Counted from the stretch's first letter, positions 29,202 to 39,002 are shown. The stretch: 64,000 nucleotides of DNA from Paracidovorax konjaci (GCF_900112675.1 NZ_FOMQ01000001.1:124001-188000); one strand, 5' to 3'. Notes: a model not told the origin generated them from the sequence alone. Program-made: numbers and translations.

Positions 29202-29353
29202 GGTGCAAGGCAGAAATGGGCAATGGATCCCCCGGCGCTCTCCTTGCGCCGTTTCAGGGTGGCGCATTGTCGTTCAATCCCTGCCGCGTTCCAGGGCCTT
29301 GCCGCGCCGCTTTTGAGGCACCGCAAGGCGGCCCGACTCCTACAATCCAGCAC

Positions 29354-30226
29354 ATGTCCGACCCCGCCATGAACGTTTCCGAAGCCCTGTCCCAGCCGTT
29401 TCCGGACATGCCCGCGGTCCGGTTGCAAACCGCCCGCGGAGAGGCCGCCACCGTGGCGCTCCAGGGGGCGCAGGTGCTTTCCTGGACCACCGCCGACGGC
29501 ACGGAGCGGCTCTTTTTGAGCCCCCGATCGGCCCGCGACGGACACACCGCGATCCGCGGCGGCGTGCCCGTCTGCTGCCCCCAATTCAACCAGCGCGGCC
29601 CGCTTCCCAAGCATGGATTCATGCGAAATTTGCCTTGGAAATTGGTGTCCGAGTCTTCGGGCGGTCACGAAGCCCGCGCCGTCCTGGCGCTGGACGACGG
29701 CGAGGCCACGCGCGCGCTCTGGCCGCACGCCTTCGGCGCCCGCCTGCAGGTCGATCTCGCGCCCGATGCGCTGCGGCTGACGCTCTCCCTGCGCAACCGC
29801 GGCGACGCGCCGTGGTCGTTCACCGGTGCGCTGCACACCTATCTGCGGGTGCAGGGCATCGCACGGGCGCAGGTGGATGGCCTGCAGGGCCGCGCGCGCT
29901 GGGACGCCGTGGCCGACCGCCGCGAAGTGCAGCAGGGCCCGGTGCGGTTCGACGGCGAATACGACAGCGTGTTCTCCGTGCCCGACGCATCGCAGCCGCT
30001 GCGCGTGGAGACGGGGCAGGGCGCGCTCGCGATCACGCAGAGCACCTCCTTTGCGGATACCGTCGTCTGGAACCCCGGCGCCGCGCTCTGCGCCCGCCTG
30101 GCCGACATGCCCGAGGACGGCTTCCAGCACATGCTGTGCGTGGAGGCGGCCTGCGTGCATGCGCCCGTGGAAGTCGCCCCTGGCGCCGAATGGACCGGCT
30201 GGCAGCACCTCCAGGCGCTGCACTGA
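29354..30226 (+). CDS. D-hexose-6-phosphate mutarotase (aldose 1-epimerase superfamily)
   Basis: The 290-residue protein fits the YeaD-like mutarotase family: '[16 protein letters not shown]', '[31 protein letters not shown]' (catalytic His region) and '[10 protein letters not shown]' with the second His, then '[16 protein letters not shown]' near the end. It interconverts alpha and beta anomers of glucose-6-phosphate-like sugars in the cytoplasm. In the pel to hisF segment it may serve sugar-nucleotide supply, but that is only positional. An alternative ATG is at 29369. Confidence 0.85.
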   Translation: MSDPAMNVSEALSQPFPDMPAVRLQTARGEAATVALQGAQVLSWTTADGTERLFLSPRSARDGHTAIRGGVPVCCPQFNQRGPLPKHGFMRNLPWKLVSESSGGHEARAVLALDDGEATRALWPHAFGARLQVDLAPDALRLTLSLRNRGDAPWSFTGALHTYLRVQGIARAQVDGLQGRARWDAVADRREVQQGPVRFDGEYDSVFSVPDASQPLRVETGQGALAITQSTSFADTVVWNPGAALCARLADMPEDGFQHMLCVEAACVHAPVEVAPGAEWTGWQHLQALH

Positions 30227-30257
30227 CCGGCCGGGGCCTGCGCACCGCGGGCCTCCG

Positions 30258-30308
30258 CTCCCTTTCTTCCTTTCCTCTTCTTCGTTTTTTCTTTTTCTTC
30301 TTCTTTTG
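30258..30308 (+). other. Polypyrimidine tract before hisF
   Basis: About 50 bases are almost only C and T on the plus strand (a single G at about 30282), ending in TTTTGCAGG. It lies directly ahead of the hisF ribosome site (GCAGGAACC) and start at 30321. Such a run is out of character with the surrounding sequence. It may be a single-stranded, protein-binding leader or an H-DNA-prone mirror tract. Confidence 0.7.
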
Positions 30309-30320
30309 CAGGAACCGCCC

Positions 30321-31121
<801 letters not shown>

Positions 31122-31141
31122 GTGCCGTATCCACGGGGTTT

Positions 31142-31206
31142 GGAATGAAAACGGCTCCATGCCGCCGTTTTCATTCAATAGTTTGCTATTAAAGATATAG
31201 CAATTG
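31142..31206 (-). repeat. Dispersed two-hairpin repeat, copy 3
   Basis: The best-preserved copy. A perfect 13-bp stem GAATGAAAACGGC (31143-31155) pairs with GCCGTTTTCATTC (31164-31176) around TCCATGCC. A second stem TTGCTAT (31183-31189) pairs with ATAGCAA (31197-31203). It fills the hisF-hisI gap, and hisI starts 25 bases later. Confidence 0.8.
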
Positions 31207-31230
31207 GCGTGTCATCAAGGGGGTGGACAA

Positions 31231-31638
31231 ATGGCGGAGAATGCGGCGATGAATTGGCTCGACGAAGTGAAATGGGATGCGCAGGGCCTCGTGCCCGTGA
31301 TCGCGCAGGAGGCGGCCACCGGCGACGTGCTGATGTTCGCTTGGATGGACCGCGAGGCGCTCGGCAAGACGGCCGAACTCGGGCGCGCGGTGTACTTCAG
31401 CCGCTCGCGCAACCGGCTGTGGTTCAAGGGCGAGGAATCCGGCCACGTGCAGACCGTGCACGAGATCCGCCTCGACTGCGACAACGACGTGGTGCTGCTC
31501 AAGGTGACCCAGCTCGGGCACGAGCCCGGCATCGCCTGCCACACCGGCCGCCACAGCTGCTTCTTCAGCGTGCTGAAAAACGGCGCCTGGCAGGCCGTCG
31601 ATCCGGTCTTGAAAGACCCCGAGTCCATCTACAAGTGA
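31231..31638 (+). CDS. hisI: Phosphoribosyl-AMP cyclohydrolase
   Basis: HisI opens the adenine ring of phosphoribosyl-AMP, a zinc-dependent step. The 135 residues show '[13 protein letters not shown]', '[17 protein letters not shown]' and the metal-binding set '[13 protein letters not shown]' and '[11 protein letters not shown]'. This is the monofunctional form. The start at 31231 follows a good AAGGGGGTGG site; an ATG at 31249 is the alternative. HisE follows 5 bp after the stop. Confidence 0.96.
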   Translation: MAENAAMNWLDEVKWDAQGLVPVIAQEAATGDVLMFAWMDREALGKTAELGRAVYFSRSRNRLWFKGEESGHVQTVHEIRLDCDNDVVLLKVTQLGHEPGIACHTGRHSCFFSVLKNGAWQAVDPVLKDPESIYK

Positions 31639-31643
31639 CAGCG

Positions 31644-32078
31644 ATGACGAACCCCTGCGCACCGGCCGCCGCCGGCACCTCCCTCGCTGCCGCTCCCGCG
31701 GGCAGCGACGCGCTCGCGCGGCTCGCCGCCGTGATCGAGAGCCGCAAGCCCGCCCACGGCGGCGATGCCCAGAAGAGCTACGTCGCGCGCCTGCTGCACA
31801 AGGGCCCGGACGCCTTCCTGAAAAAGATCGGCGAAGAGGCGACCGAAGTTGTCATGGCCGCCAAGGACGTGGACCACGGCGCCGACCCGTCCAAGCTGGT
31901 CTATGAGATCGCCGACCTCTGGTTCCATTCGATGATCGCGCTCGCGCACTATGGCCTCGCGCCCGCCGACGTGGTGGCCGAGCTGGAGCGCCGCGAAGGC
32001 ACGAGCGGCATCGAAGAAAAAGCGCTGCGCAAGTCCGTGCAGCGCGCCGCCGACGAACAAGGAGGCCCGTCGCCATGA
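31644..32078 (+). CDS. hisE: Phosphoribosyl-ATP pyrophosphatase
   Basis: HisE hydrolyses phosphoribosyl-ATP to phosphoribosyl-AMP. It belongs to the all-alpha NTP pyrophosphatase fold with an EExxE type site: '[17 protein letters not shown]' and '[13 protein letters not shown]'. Of 144 residues, the first 20 or so are an Ala-rich extension and the last 15 a tail. Its stop overlaps the next gene by 4 bp. Confidence 0.95.
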   Translation: MTNPCAPAAAGTSLAAAPAGSDALARLAAVIESRKPAHGGDAQKSYVARLLHKGPDAFLKKIGEEATEVVMAAKDVDHGADPSKLVYEIADLWFHSMIALAHYGLAPADVVAELERREGTSGIEEKALRKSVQRAADEQGGPSP

Positions 32079-32464
32079 ACCCCAACGACATCACCGACAT
32101 CGAAACCAGCGAGCGCGCCGAGTCGCTCAAGACCGTCGGCTGGGTGAGCTACATCCTGCACCTCATCGTCGCCGTGGGTGCCGTCATCCCGGGCGCGCAG
32201 CCGGGCGCGGCGCTGCTCGTCATCGCGCTGGTGCTCGACCTCGTGAAGAAGGGCGACGCCGACGGCACGTGGCAGGCGTCGCATTTCTCGTGGCGCATCC
32301 GCACGGTGATCTGGGCCGGCGTGCTCTACCTCGTCACCGCGCCGCTGTGGCTGCTGTTCCTCATCCCCGGCTGGATCGCCTGGGCGCTGATCTCCATCTG
32401 GTTCCTCTACCGCATCGTGCGCGGCATGGTGTCGATGAACAAGGGCCAGGCCATCGATGTCTGA
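32075..32464 (+). CDS. Small inner-membrane protein, DUF4870-like
   Basis: A 129-residue protein with three hydrophobic segments (about 25-45, 48-60 and 80-118) and charged loops, resembling the DUF4870/YjgN-like small membrane proteins that follow hisE in many betaproteobacteria. No function is known. The start overlaps the hisE stop (ATGA), and the stop overlaps the patatin gene by 8 bp, so it is inside the operon. Confidence 0.75.
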   Translation: MNPNDITDIETSERAESLKTVGWVSYILHLIVAVGAVIPGAQPGAALLVIALVLDLVKKGDADGTWQASHFSWRIRTVIWAGVLYLVTAPLWLLFLIPGWIAWALISIWFLYRIVRGMVSMNKGQAIDV

Positions 32465-33497
32465 GCACGCGGCCCCGGCGCCGGGATCGGTGCCGCTGAA
32501 CCTCGCCCTGCAGGGCGGGGGATCGCACGGCGCGCTCACCTGGGGCGTGCTCGACGCGCTGCTGGAAGACGGCCGTTTCCGCTTCGAGGGCATCAGCGGC
32601 ACCAGTGCCGGCGCGATGAACGCCGTCGCCCTGGCCCATGGCTTCGCGCAGGCCCACCACCAGCATGCCGCCGGCCTGCACGGCGAGGCGCTGCACCAGC
32701 GCGGCTGCGAGATGGCGCGCGAATCGCTCACGCGGCTCTGGGAAGGCGTGGGCGCCATGGGCAGCCTGCTGTGGGGCGTGCCCCTTGCCTCCACGCCGCT
32801 CATGGGCATGGTGTCGCAGTGGTTGTCGCCCTACCAGACCAACCCGCTGGGCATCAACCCGCTGCGCCGCCTGCTGGAGCGCGAGGTCGATTTCGACGTG
32901 CTGAGCGCCACGCACGGGCCGCGCGTGTTCGTCTGCGCCACCAACGTGCGCACGGGCCGCGGCGAGATCTTCTCCGGCAAGCGCCTGAGCGCCGACGCCG
33001 TCATGGCGTCCGCCTGCCTGCCGCTGCTCTTCAAGGCCGTGCAGATCGAAGGCGAGCACTACTGGGACGGTGGCTACTCGGGCAACCCCGCGCTGCACCC
33101 GCTCATCTACAAGACGCGCTGCGCCGACATCCTGCTCGTGCAGATCAACCCCATCGAGCACCCCGAGCTGCCCGACAGCGCCACCGACATCATGGAGCGC
33201 ATGAACGAGGTCACCTTCAACGCCAGCCTGCTGGCCGAGATGCGCGCCATCGACTTCGTGCGGCGCCTGCTGGCCGAGGGCAAGCTCGATGCCGAGCGCT
33301 ACAAGAGCGTGCGCATGCACCGCATCGACGGCGGCTCGGTGCTGGCCGCCTTCGGCGCGTCGAGCAAGATGCGCGCGGACCTGGCCTTCGTGCGCCAGCT
33401 CTTCGCGCTCGGGCGCACCGCGGGGCAGGAATGGATCGCCCGCCACCACGGCGACGTGGGGGTGCGCCCCAGCGTGAACATCGCTGACAATGCCTGA
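32457..33497 (+). CDS. Patatin-like phospholipase
   Basis: The 346-residue protein has the patatin Ser-Asp dyad: the oxyanion loop 'LQGGGSHGA' (residues 18-26), nucleophile Ser50 in 'GTSAGAMNAV', and Asp204 in 'YWDGGYSGNP'. Such enzymes hydrolyse acyl esters of lipids in the cytoplasm or at the inner membrane. It has no signal peptide and no T6SS-related neighbours, so it is more likely a housekeeping RssA-like enzyme than an effector. Confidence 0.9.
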   Translation: MSEHAAPAPGSVPLNLALQGGGSHGALTWGVLDALLEDGRFRFEGISGTSAGAMNAVALAHGFAQAHHQHAAGLHGEALHQRGCEMARESLTRLWEGVGAMGSLLWGVPLASTPLMGMVSQWLSPYQTNPLGINPLRRLLEREVDFDVLSATHGPRVFVCATNVRTGRGEIFSGKRLSADAVMASACLPLLFKAVQIEGEHYWDGGYSGNPALHPLIYKTRCADILLVQINPIEHPELPDSATDIMERMNEVTFNASLLAEMRAIDFVRRLLAEGKLDAERYKSVRMHRIDGGSVLAAFGASSKMRADLAFVRQLFALGRTAGQEWIARHHGDVGVRPSVNIADNA

Positions 33498-33545
33498 CCC
33501 CGGCCGGCGGCCACCCGCCGGCCCGCTCCACCCACGCACCCCACC

Positions 33546-33902
33546 ATGCACGATCCCGACTGCCTCTTCTGCAAGATCATCGCCGGCCAGATCCCCTCGC
33601 GGAAGGTGTACGAAGACGACGAGGTCTTCGCCTTCCACGATATCCATCCCGGCGCTCCGGTCCACTTCCTCATGGTGCCCAAGGAACATGTGCACTCCAT
33701 GGCCGGCCTGACCGACGCCCACGCAGGCCTGCTCGGCCGCATGATGGTGCTGGCCCCCCGGCTGGCGGCGGAGCAGGGCTGCAACCCGTACCCCGACGGC
33801 GGCTTCCGCATCGTGGTGAACACCGGCGCCGAGGGCGGGCAGGAAGTGCACCATCTGCACCTGCACGTCATGGGCGGGCCCCGCCCCTGGCTGAAGGGAT
33901 GA
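33546..33902 (+). CDS. HIT family nucleotide-binding protein (HinT-like)
   Basis: The 118-residue product is a standard HinT-type histidine triad protein: 'CLFCKIIAGQIPSRKVYEDD' with a Cys pair at the start and 'EVHHLHLHVMGG' as the catalytic triad. HinT proteins hydrolyse purine nucleoside phosphoramidates such as lysyl-AMP. The order his-HIT-tatABC is conserved in Burkholderiales. Confidence 0.93.
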   Translation: MHDPDCLFCKIIAGQIPSRKVYEDDEVFAFHDIHPGAPVHFLMVPKEHVHSMAGLTDAHAGLLGRMMVLAPRLAAEQGCNPYPDGGFRIVVNTGAEGGQEVHHLHLHVMGGPRPWLKG

Positions 33903-34007
33903 GCATCCCCCTGGGCGGCTGCGCCGCTTCCCGGCCCGGGTCAGGGATATGAAACTTCCGCGCCATGCGCGGGGTCTAGAATGGACCGTATTCGTTAGGA
34001 GATTTCC

Positions 34008-34271
34008 ATGGGTTCCTTTTCCATCTGGCACTGGCTGATCGTGCTGCTCATCGTCGTGATGGTCTTCGGCACGAAGAAGCTCAAGAACATGGGCTCCGAC
34101 CTGGGCGGTGCCGTCAAGGGCTTCAAGGACGGCATGAAGGACGGCAGCACCCCCGACGGCGTGCCACCCTCCACCACCACGGCCACGCCGCCGGCCGGCC
34201 AGGTCACCAACCATTCGGCCCACGCCGCCGACAAGGCCACCATCGACGTCGAGGCCAAGCAGAAGGGCTGA
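34008..34271 (+). CDS. tatA: Twin-arginine translocase subunit TatA
   Basis: TatA forms the pore-like oligomer of the folded-protein exporter. In 87 residues it has one membrane helix ('[15 protein letters not shown]'), the Phe-Gly hinge and an amphipathic helix ('[20 protein letters not shown]'). A polar Thr/Pro/Ala-rich tail follows. An AGGAG ribosome site sits before the ATG. Confidence 0.96.
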   Translation: MGSFSIWHWLIVLLIVVMVFGTKKLKNMGSDLGGAVKGFKDGMKDGSTPDGVPPSTTTATPPAGQVTNHSAHAADKATIDVEAKQKG

Positions 34272-34343
34272 TCGCCCGATCCACGGCCCGCGCCGCGCCC
34301 TTTCGTCGAACCGACCGCTCCTTCCCCTCCCGCTCAGCTCCCC

Positions 34344-34835
34344 ATGATCGACATCGGCCTGTCCAAGATGGCGCTCATCGGCGCCGTGGCGCTCATCGTC
34401 ATCGGCCCCGAGAAACTGCCCCGCGTGGCCCGCACCGTGGGCACCCTGCTGGGCAAGGCCCAGCGCTACGTGGCCGACGTGAAGTCCGAGGTCAACCGTT
34501 CCATGGAACTGGACGAGCTGCGCAAGATGAAGGACACGGTGGAGGGCGCCGCGCGCGACGTGCACCAGAGCATCCACACCCACGCCAGCGATTTCCAGAA
34601 GGACTGGGACAACGGCCTCGCCGGTCCGGGCGGCGCCACCACCGGCGATGCCTCCGCCGCCGATGCGGCTATGTCCTATTCCCAGATCGTTCCCACCTAC
34701 AAACACCCCGGCAAGAACTGGCGCCTCAAGCGCAGCGCCACCCCGCAGTGGTTCAAGGCCCGTGCCGGCGTGCGCACCAAAGCCCAGTCGGGCGCGGCGC
34801 GCGTGGCGCGCTTCCGCCCCCGCAAGCTCTATTGA
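34344..34835 (+). CDS. tatB: Twin-arginine translocase subunit TatB
   Basis: TatB, with TatC, recognises twin-arginine signals. The 163 residues begin with a membrane helix and '[15 protein letters not shown]', the family mark, then a long amphipathic helix ('[15 protein letters not shown]'). The rest is a basic, disordered tail ending in an Arg-rich segment. Confidence 0.94.
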   Translation: MIDIGLSKMALIGAVALIVIGPEKLPRVARTVGTLLGKAQRYVADVKSEVNRSMELDELRKMKDTVEGAARDVHQSIHTHASDFQKDWDNGLAGPGGATTGDASAADAAMSYSQIVPTYKHPGKNWRLKRSATPQWFKARAGVRTKAQSGAARVARFRPRKLY

Positions 34836-34900
34836 TGCCGATGGGCCGCTGACGGCGCTGGCCTCTCCGATCGGCCTCGCGGGAACGCACACTCTCCACC

Positions 34901-35695
34901 ATGCCAGACACCCCCTCCCACGAAGACGAACTCGCCGGCACCGAGCAACCGTTCGTCGCGCACCTCATGGAGCTGCGCGACCGCCTCATCAAGGCCGTGA
35001 TCGCCATCGGCATCGCCGCCGCCGCGCTCTTCTTCTACCCGGGGCCGGGCCACCTCTACGACCTGCTGGCCGCCCCGCTCGTGGCGCACCTGCCGGCCGG
35101 CGCCACGCTGATCGCCACCTCGGTGATCTCGCCCTTCATGGTGCCGCTCAAGATCCTGCTGATGTCGGCCTTCCTGGTCGCGCTGCCCGTGGTGCTCTAT
35201 CAGGTCTGGGCCTTCGTCGCGCCGGGCCTCTACTCGCACGAGAAAAAGCTCGTGCTGCCCCTGGTGGTGTCGAGCACGCTGCTCTTCTTCTTCGGCGTCG
35301 CCTTCTGCTACTTCTTCGTGTTCGGGCAGGTGTTCAGCTTCATCCAAAGCTTCGCGCCCAAGAGCATCACCGCCGCGCCGGACATCGAGGCCTACCTGAG
35401 CTTCGTGCTCACCATGTTCCTCGCCTTCGGCCTCTCGTTCGAGGTGCCCATCGTCGTCGTCGTGCTCGCGCGCATGGGCATCGTCAGCGTGGACAAGCTC
35501 AAGGGCTTCCGCGGCTACTTCATCGTGATCGCTTTCATCATCGCCGCCGTGGTCACCCCGCCCGACGTGGTGTCGCAACTGGCGCTTGCCGTCCCGATGT
35601 GCCTGCTCTACGAACTGGGCATCTGGGCCGCGCAACTGTTCATCCGGCACACGCAGGCGCCGGAGGATGCGGATGCGCAGAAGCCGGCGGCCTGA
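34901..35695 (+). CDS. tatC: Twin-arginine translocase subunit TatC
   Basis: TatC is the six-helix core of the Tat translocase. The 264 residues contain 'FVAHLMELRDRLIKAV' (signal-binding Glu), the 'FVAPGLYSHEKKLVLP' loop, 'FGLSFEVPIVVVVLARMG' with the conserved Glu, and 'YFIVIAFIIAAVVTPPDVVSQ'. After it the conserved operon context breaks and an accessory islet begins. Confidence 0.97.
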   Translation: MPDTPSHEDELAGTEQPFVAHLMELRDRLIKAVIAIGIAAAALFFYPGPGHLYDLLAAPLVAHLPAGATLIATSVISPFMVPLKILLMSAFLVALPVVLYQVWAFVAPGLYSHEKKLVLPLVVSSTLLFFFGVAFCYFFVFGQVFSFIQSFAPKSITAAPDIEAYLSFVLTMFLAFGLSFEVPIVVVVLARMGIVSVDKLKGFRGYFIVIAFIIAAVVTPPDVVSQLALAVPMCLLYELGIWAAQLFIRHTQAPEDADAQKPAA

Positions 35696-35709
35696 TCGAT
35701 GAGCGGGCC

Positions 35710-35744
35710 GGCTGCTGCTGCTGTTGTTGCTGCTACTGCTGCCG
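35710..35744 (+). repeat. Imperfect GCT/GTT trinucleotide tract
   Basis: About eleven triplets of the GCT/GTT/ACT type run in succession, 15 bp after the tatC stop. It lies in the gap between tatC and the frameshifted gene and could vary in length by slippage. No coding role is apparent. Confidence 0.6.
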
Positions 35745-35801
35745 CGGCGGGCTGTCCCTCCACCCCCTGACATCACGCGGCTGCAGCGCCACGCCCTGCC
35801 C

Positions 35802-36271
35802 ATGGCACCGCAGACCCACCACCTCACCCTGCTCGCGGACTACCACCAGTTCTACCTGCAGGACGAGGCCGCCGAGGGGACTTGTCCAGCGCCTGGAGCG
35901 ATGCTGCGGTGCACCGCATGCTGGCCGTGGCGCCGGGTGTCGTGGGCTTCGGTACGGCGCGCAACCTGCGGGTGCCGGTGATGCTGGAACTGCTCGATGC
36001 AGAGCCGCAGACCGATCTGGACCGGTTCGACCATGTGGTGGAGGCGTCGCTGGTCGTGAAGACCGGGCCGCTGGTGGTGGCGGGCTGCACCGACTATTTC
36101 CCGGAGGCGGCGCGGTTCGCGGTGGCACCGGGGACGTACCGGGTGCGGTTGTCGGCAGCGGGGCTGGATTCGCTGTCGGAGGATGGGTTGGAGGGGGAGG
36201 ACCGGTACCTTGTGCAGGTGTGGCCAGGGTTGGGTGGCGAACTGGTGGTATTGAAGCAGTATTCAGTGTGA
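35802..36271 (+). pseudogene. Frameshifted conserved gene after tatC
   Basis: The first 26 residues (from 'MAPQTHHLTLLADYHQFYLQD') lie in one frame and the remaining 130 or so ('LSSAWSDAAVHRMLAVAPG' onward, 'VVAGCTDYFP', 'APGTYRVRLSAAGL', 'VQVWPG') lie in the -1 frame. The switch falls at a run of four G (35876-35879); one more G, or a -1 slip there, would restore 'EAAEGDLSSAW'. The joined product would be about 156 residues and matches a hypothetical family I recall from related bacteria. It is either a recent pseudogene, a sequencing error, or a site of frameshifting. Confidence 0.65.
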
Positions 36272-36529
36272 CTGGGGTTTGCCGGGGCTGAAGTCGGCTT
36301 GCATTCCAAATTGCCTCTCTAGGCTGATTGCGGACACTCAGCCGAGACGACCAGATGACGGCTCTGCGCCCGAAGCGGACTTTCGGCCGTTCCAACCCTC
36401 TGACGTAAAGCAGTCGTTCACCGTCTGAGCTTAGTCGAGTGTCTTGGTTCGAGCACTGTCGGAAAGGCAGACTTGGTCGGCTATACGGCCACTTGCTGCA
36501 GAATTGCAGGACAAGGAGGAGAGCTTGAG

Positions 36530-38221
36530 ATGATAAAAGCGAGACTGGAGTCTCTTGAGTTTGTGGGCGGCGTGACTGTCCCTCTCAACGCAGACAGCGT
36601 GGTAGTGATCGTTGGCCCGAATAACTCTGGGAAGAGCGCGGTTCTGGCGGCAGTGCGAACCAGGCTCGCCAGCCTGGAGACTGCTCCTTCTTCTTTGGTG
36701 CGGTTTTCCGTTCTTCGGGAGACATCTATTGATGACATCCTTAGCGCGCTATCAAGCTTTAAGGACGCGCACGGAGTCTTCAGAATTCCCGGTGCTACGG
36801 TTTTTGAGCACCAACTCAAGGCTTGGTGGACCGGCGGTGACGAAGTCGTTGGTCCTTATCTAACTTCGCAGATTCTCTGCGACTTAAATACAAGGTCGCG
36901 GCTGGCCGACTGTGACCCCGCACCCGCTTTTGAATCAAGAAATCCAGGGACAGCTTCGCATCCATTTCAACGGATGTACAGCGACGACCGGCTTGAAAAA
37001 AAGGCCTCAGACATATTTCGGGCGGCCTTCAAGCGCGACCTACTGATTCACCGGGCCGCCAGCAACTCCATTCCGGCGTACGTGGGCGAGCGCCCGAAGG
37101 TGAACAAGGAAGCAGAGGAGGATCGTCTCTCTAGAAGTTACATCGATAAGGTTGAGGCCCTGGATCGTCTTGAAACACAAGGCGATGGCGTCAGGAGCTT
37201 CGCATCAATTGTCGGACGCGTCATTACAGAGAGTCGCCCTATTCAGCTTATTGACGAACCCGAGGCGTTTCTCCCACCTCCGTTGGCTCAACTCATCGCC
37301 AGAAGCATACTGAATGATTCAGGAAGCCGTCAAACGCTGATTGCGACGCACAGCAGTGACGTCTTGCGCGGTCTCCTCTCAGGTGGATTAGACCGTGTCA
37401 GCGTCGTTCGCCTGACCCGGCCGGCGTCTGGGGCGCAGTCCAACTATCTCGAGGCCGACCAAGTTTCTGACCTCTGGCGCGACCCGATCCTCCGCTTCAG
37501 CAATGTCCTTGACGGCCTTTTCCACGAAGGGGTCATCCTTACCGAGGCGGACGCTGACTGTCGTTTCTACCAAGCGCTGGCGTTCGAAAGCATCCCTGAA
37601 TCAGAGCGGCCATCAATTCACTACACCTACAGCGGTGGCAAGGACCGACTTCCGGTAGTTATCAAGGCGCTGGTTTCGCTCAAGGTGCCTGTAGTCACTA
37701 TCGCTGACTTCGACCTGCTGAATAATGATCAACCACTTAGGCGAATCGTCGAAGCTCACGGTGGTTTTTGGGCGGATGTAGTTGAGGATTGGAGCGCGAT
37801 TAAAAAGGCGGTAGAGGAGAGTAGTGCTTTCACCGACGGCGCCCGCTTCCGCAAGGAAGTTATTACGCTTCTTGACAGCTATGGCGATGAGTTGGCAGTT
37901 CCAAAAAAGACTCTGAAGGATATCGAGAGGTTGTCGAGACGCGCATCGCCCTGGGACAACGCGAAGGGCAGTGGCCTGTCTGTCATCCCAACTGGTGAGG
38001 CGACGGTTAGGGCGAACAAACTCCTCGCTAAACTCAAGGAGCTCGGCATATTTGTCGCGCCCAGCGGAGAAATGGAAGGCTTCTGTCGGAGCATCGGCGG
38101 CCACGGTCCGCGCTGGGTCGCTCAGGTCATCAAAGACAAGGATCTTGGTACCGATGAAGAGCTGGCGCCAGCTCGAGCCTTCATACAAGACGTGAACCGT
38201 TATCTGCTTGGTAAGAGCTGA
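36530..38221 (+). CDS. OLD-family AAA ATPase with TOPRIM nuclease domain
   Basis: The 563-residue protein joins an ABC-type ATPase to a TOPRIM domain. Walker A is 'GPNNSGKS' (29-36), Walker B 'LIDEPEAF' (Asp242-Glu243) and the switch His is at 274 ('LIATHSSD'). The TOPRIM part has Glu339 ('ILTEADAD'), Asp393/Asp395 ('IADFDLL') and the late acidic 'GEMEGF' (514-518). OLD proteins are metal-dependent nucleases, several of which act in phage defence (P2 Old, Gabija GajA, PARIS). No UvrD-like gajB is present, so it would be a stand-alone (class 1) type. An AAGGAGGA site at 36513-36520 fixes the start. The base composition is clearly less GC-rich than the flanks, suggesting transfer. Confidence 0.85.
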   Translation: MIKARLESLEFVGGVTVPLNADSVVVIVGPNNSGKSAVLAAVRTRLASLETAPSSLVRFSVLRETSIDDILSALSSFKDAHGVFRIPGATVFEHQLKAWWTGGDEVVGPYLTSQILCDLNTRSRLADCDPAPAFESRNPGTASHPFQRMYSDDRLEKKASDIFRAAFKRDLLIHRAASNSIPAYVGERPKVNKEAEEDRLSRSYIDKVEALDRLETQGDGVRSFASIVGRVITESRPIQLIDEPEAFLPPPLAQLIARSILNDSGSRQTLIATHSSDVLRGLLSGGLDRVSVVRLTRPASGAQSNYLEADQVSDLWRDPILRFSNVLDGLFHEGVILTEADADCRFYQALAFESIPESERPSIHYTYSGGKDRLPVVIKALVSLKVPVVTIADFDLLNNDQPLRRIVEAHGGFWADVVEDWSAIKKAVEESSAFTDGARFRKEVITLLDSYGDELAVPKKTLKDIERLSRRASPWDNAKGSGLSVIPTGEATVRANKLLAKLKELGIFVAPSGEMEGFCRSIGGHGPRWVAQVIKDKDLGTDEELAPARAFIQDVNRYLLGKS

Positions 38222-38329
38222 CTCGCGTGTCGTTGGTAGGCGCATGTATGGGCTTGAGCACGACCGGGCGCACTTCCGAGTGCACCTTGGCGGGGGCTCG
38301 GGGGAAGCTGTCCGTGCTATCAAGCTGCC

Positions 38330-38515
38330 CTAAGACCAGTCGCCTCTCGGCGCCTCATCAGGGCTATTAATCCAGAAGGTAACCCCCCGAGCCGGGTGCT
38401 TGTCGTGGACCAGTGCGTGGGCCGCACTCTCAGAGGTTGCACGAGCGACACCAGCAAGTACCTCGGACACGTGATTCGAAAGGTCAAACTGGACCGCACT
38501 TTCTGTTCGATCCAT
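38330..38515 (-). CDS. Short hypothetical ORF, possibly a gene remnant
   Basis: A 61-residue reading frame ('MDRTESAVQFDLSNHVSEVL', '...GVTFWINSPDEAPRGDWS') with protein-like composition but no family I recognise. The same frame is open for eight more codons upstream before a TGA. A second frame upstream (about 38540-38640) also reads coding-like ('VTGPKCVLVSIRVGKSPP'), so a frameshift near 38540 in a once longer gene is possible. Confidence 0.3.
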   Translation of the reverse strand: MDRTESAVQFDLSNHVSEVLAGVARATSESAAHALVHDKHPARGVTFWINSPDEAPRGDWS

Positions 38516-38646
38516 CGCGAGTAGCCGAACAATGTCGGGTCATTCGGTGGACTCTTTCCAACCCGAATAGAAACCAAAACGCACTTTGGACCGGTCACGT
38601 GCTGATAGCGGTAATAGACCGAGCGCTGGATGCGTGTATGTCCATT

Positions 38647-38970
38647 TCAGTTGGCGGTTGCGAATGACAGGTTCTGGCCAAACGGGGCGTTAGGCCGACG
38701 CTGCCACACACAAGCATCTTCCGTGCTGCTTCGCGTGGCGATGAAGCCTTCTTGGAGGTCTGCAAGTTCGGCAAGGGCCGGGTCGCTTTCGACCATGCCG
38801 CCGAGACCGACGACTAGCACGTTCGCTTCTAAACGCGCAGTTCCGTCGAGAAATTGCCAGCCACCATCATCTTCGTCATGTGAGAAATAGAGGACGGGGC
38901 GATTGCCAGACACCACGCTAGCCACGGTGATGACAGCGAGACTCTTTGGCTGTGCAAAACTCCAATTCAT
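38647..38970 (-). CDS. Small DUF2185/Imm33-like protein
   Basis: The 107-residue protein shows 'VLYFSHDEDDGGWQFLDG' followed by 'VESDPALAELADLQEGF', a pattern like DUF2185/Imm33 proteins that often serve as immunity proteins in toxin loci. No toxin gene is visible beside it. The OLD-type gene is about 430 bp away on the other strand. Family assignment is from motif memory and moderately sure; the function is unknown. Confidence 0.6.
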   Translation of the reverse strand: MNWSFAQPKSLAVITVASVVSGNRPVLYFSHDEDDGGWQFLDGTARLEANVLVVGLGGMVESDPALAELADLQEGFIATRSSTEDACVWQRRPNAPFGQNLSFATAN

Positions 38971-39002
38971 AGTTTTGGCATCTGCTTGTGGCCGAACTGA
39001 CT

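Noticed and set aside
32457-33497. Patatin gene as a T6SS phospholipase effector
   Set aside because: No T6SS gene is nearby and the gene sits in the conserved his-tat operon, so a housekeeping enzyme is likelier.
35699-35770. Ala-rich 23-codon open frame across the triplet tract
   Set aside because: It arises from the GCT repeats and has no ribosome site or homologue that I know of.
36530-38221. Gabija system
   Set aside because: A GajA-like ATPase/TOPRIM protein is present, but no UvrD-type helicase gene follows.
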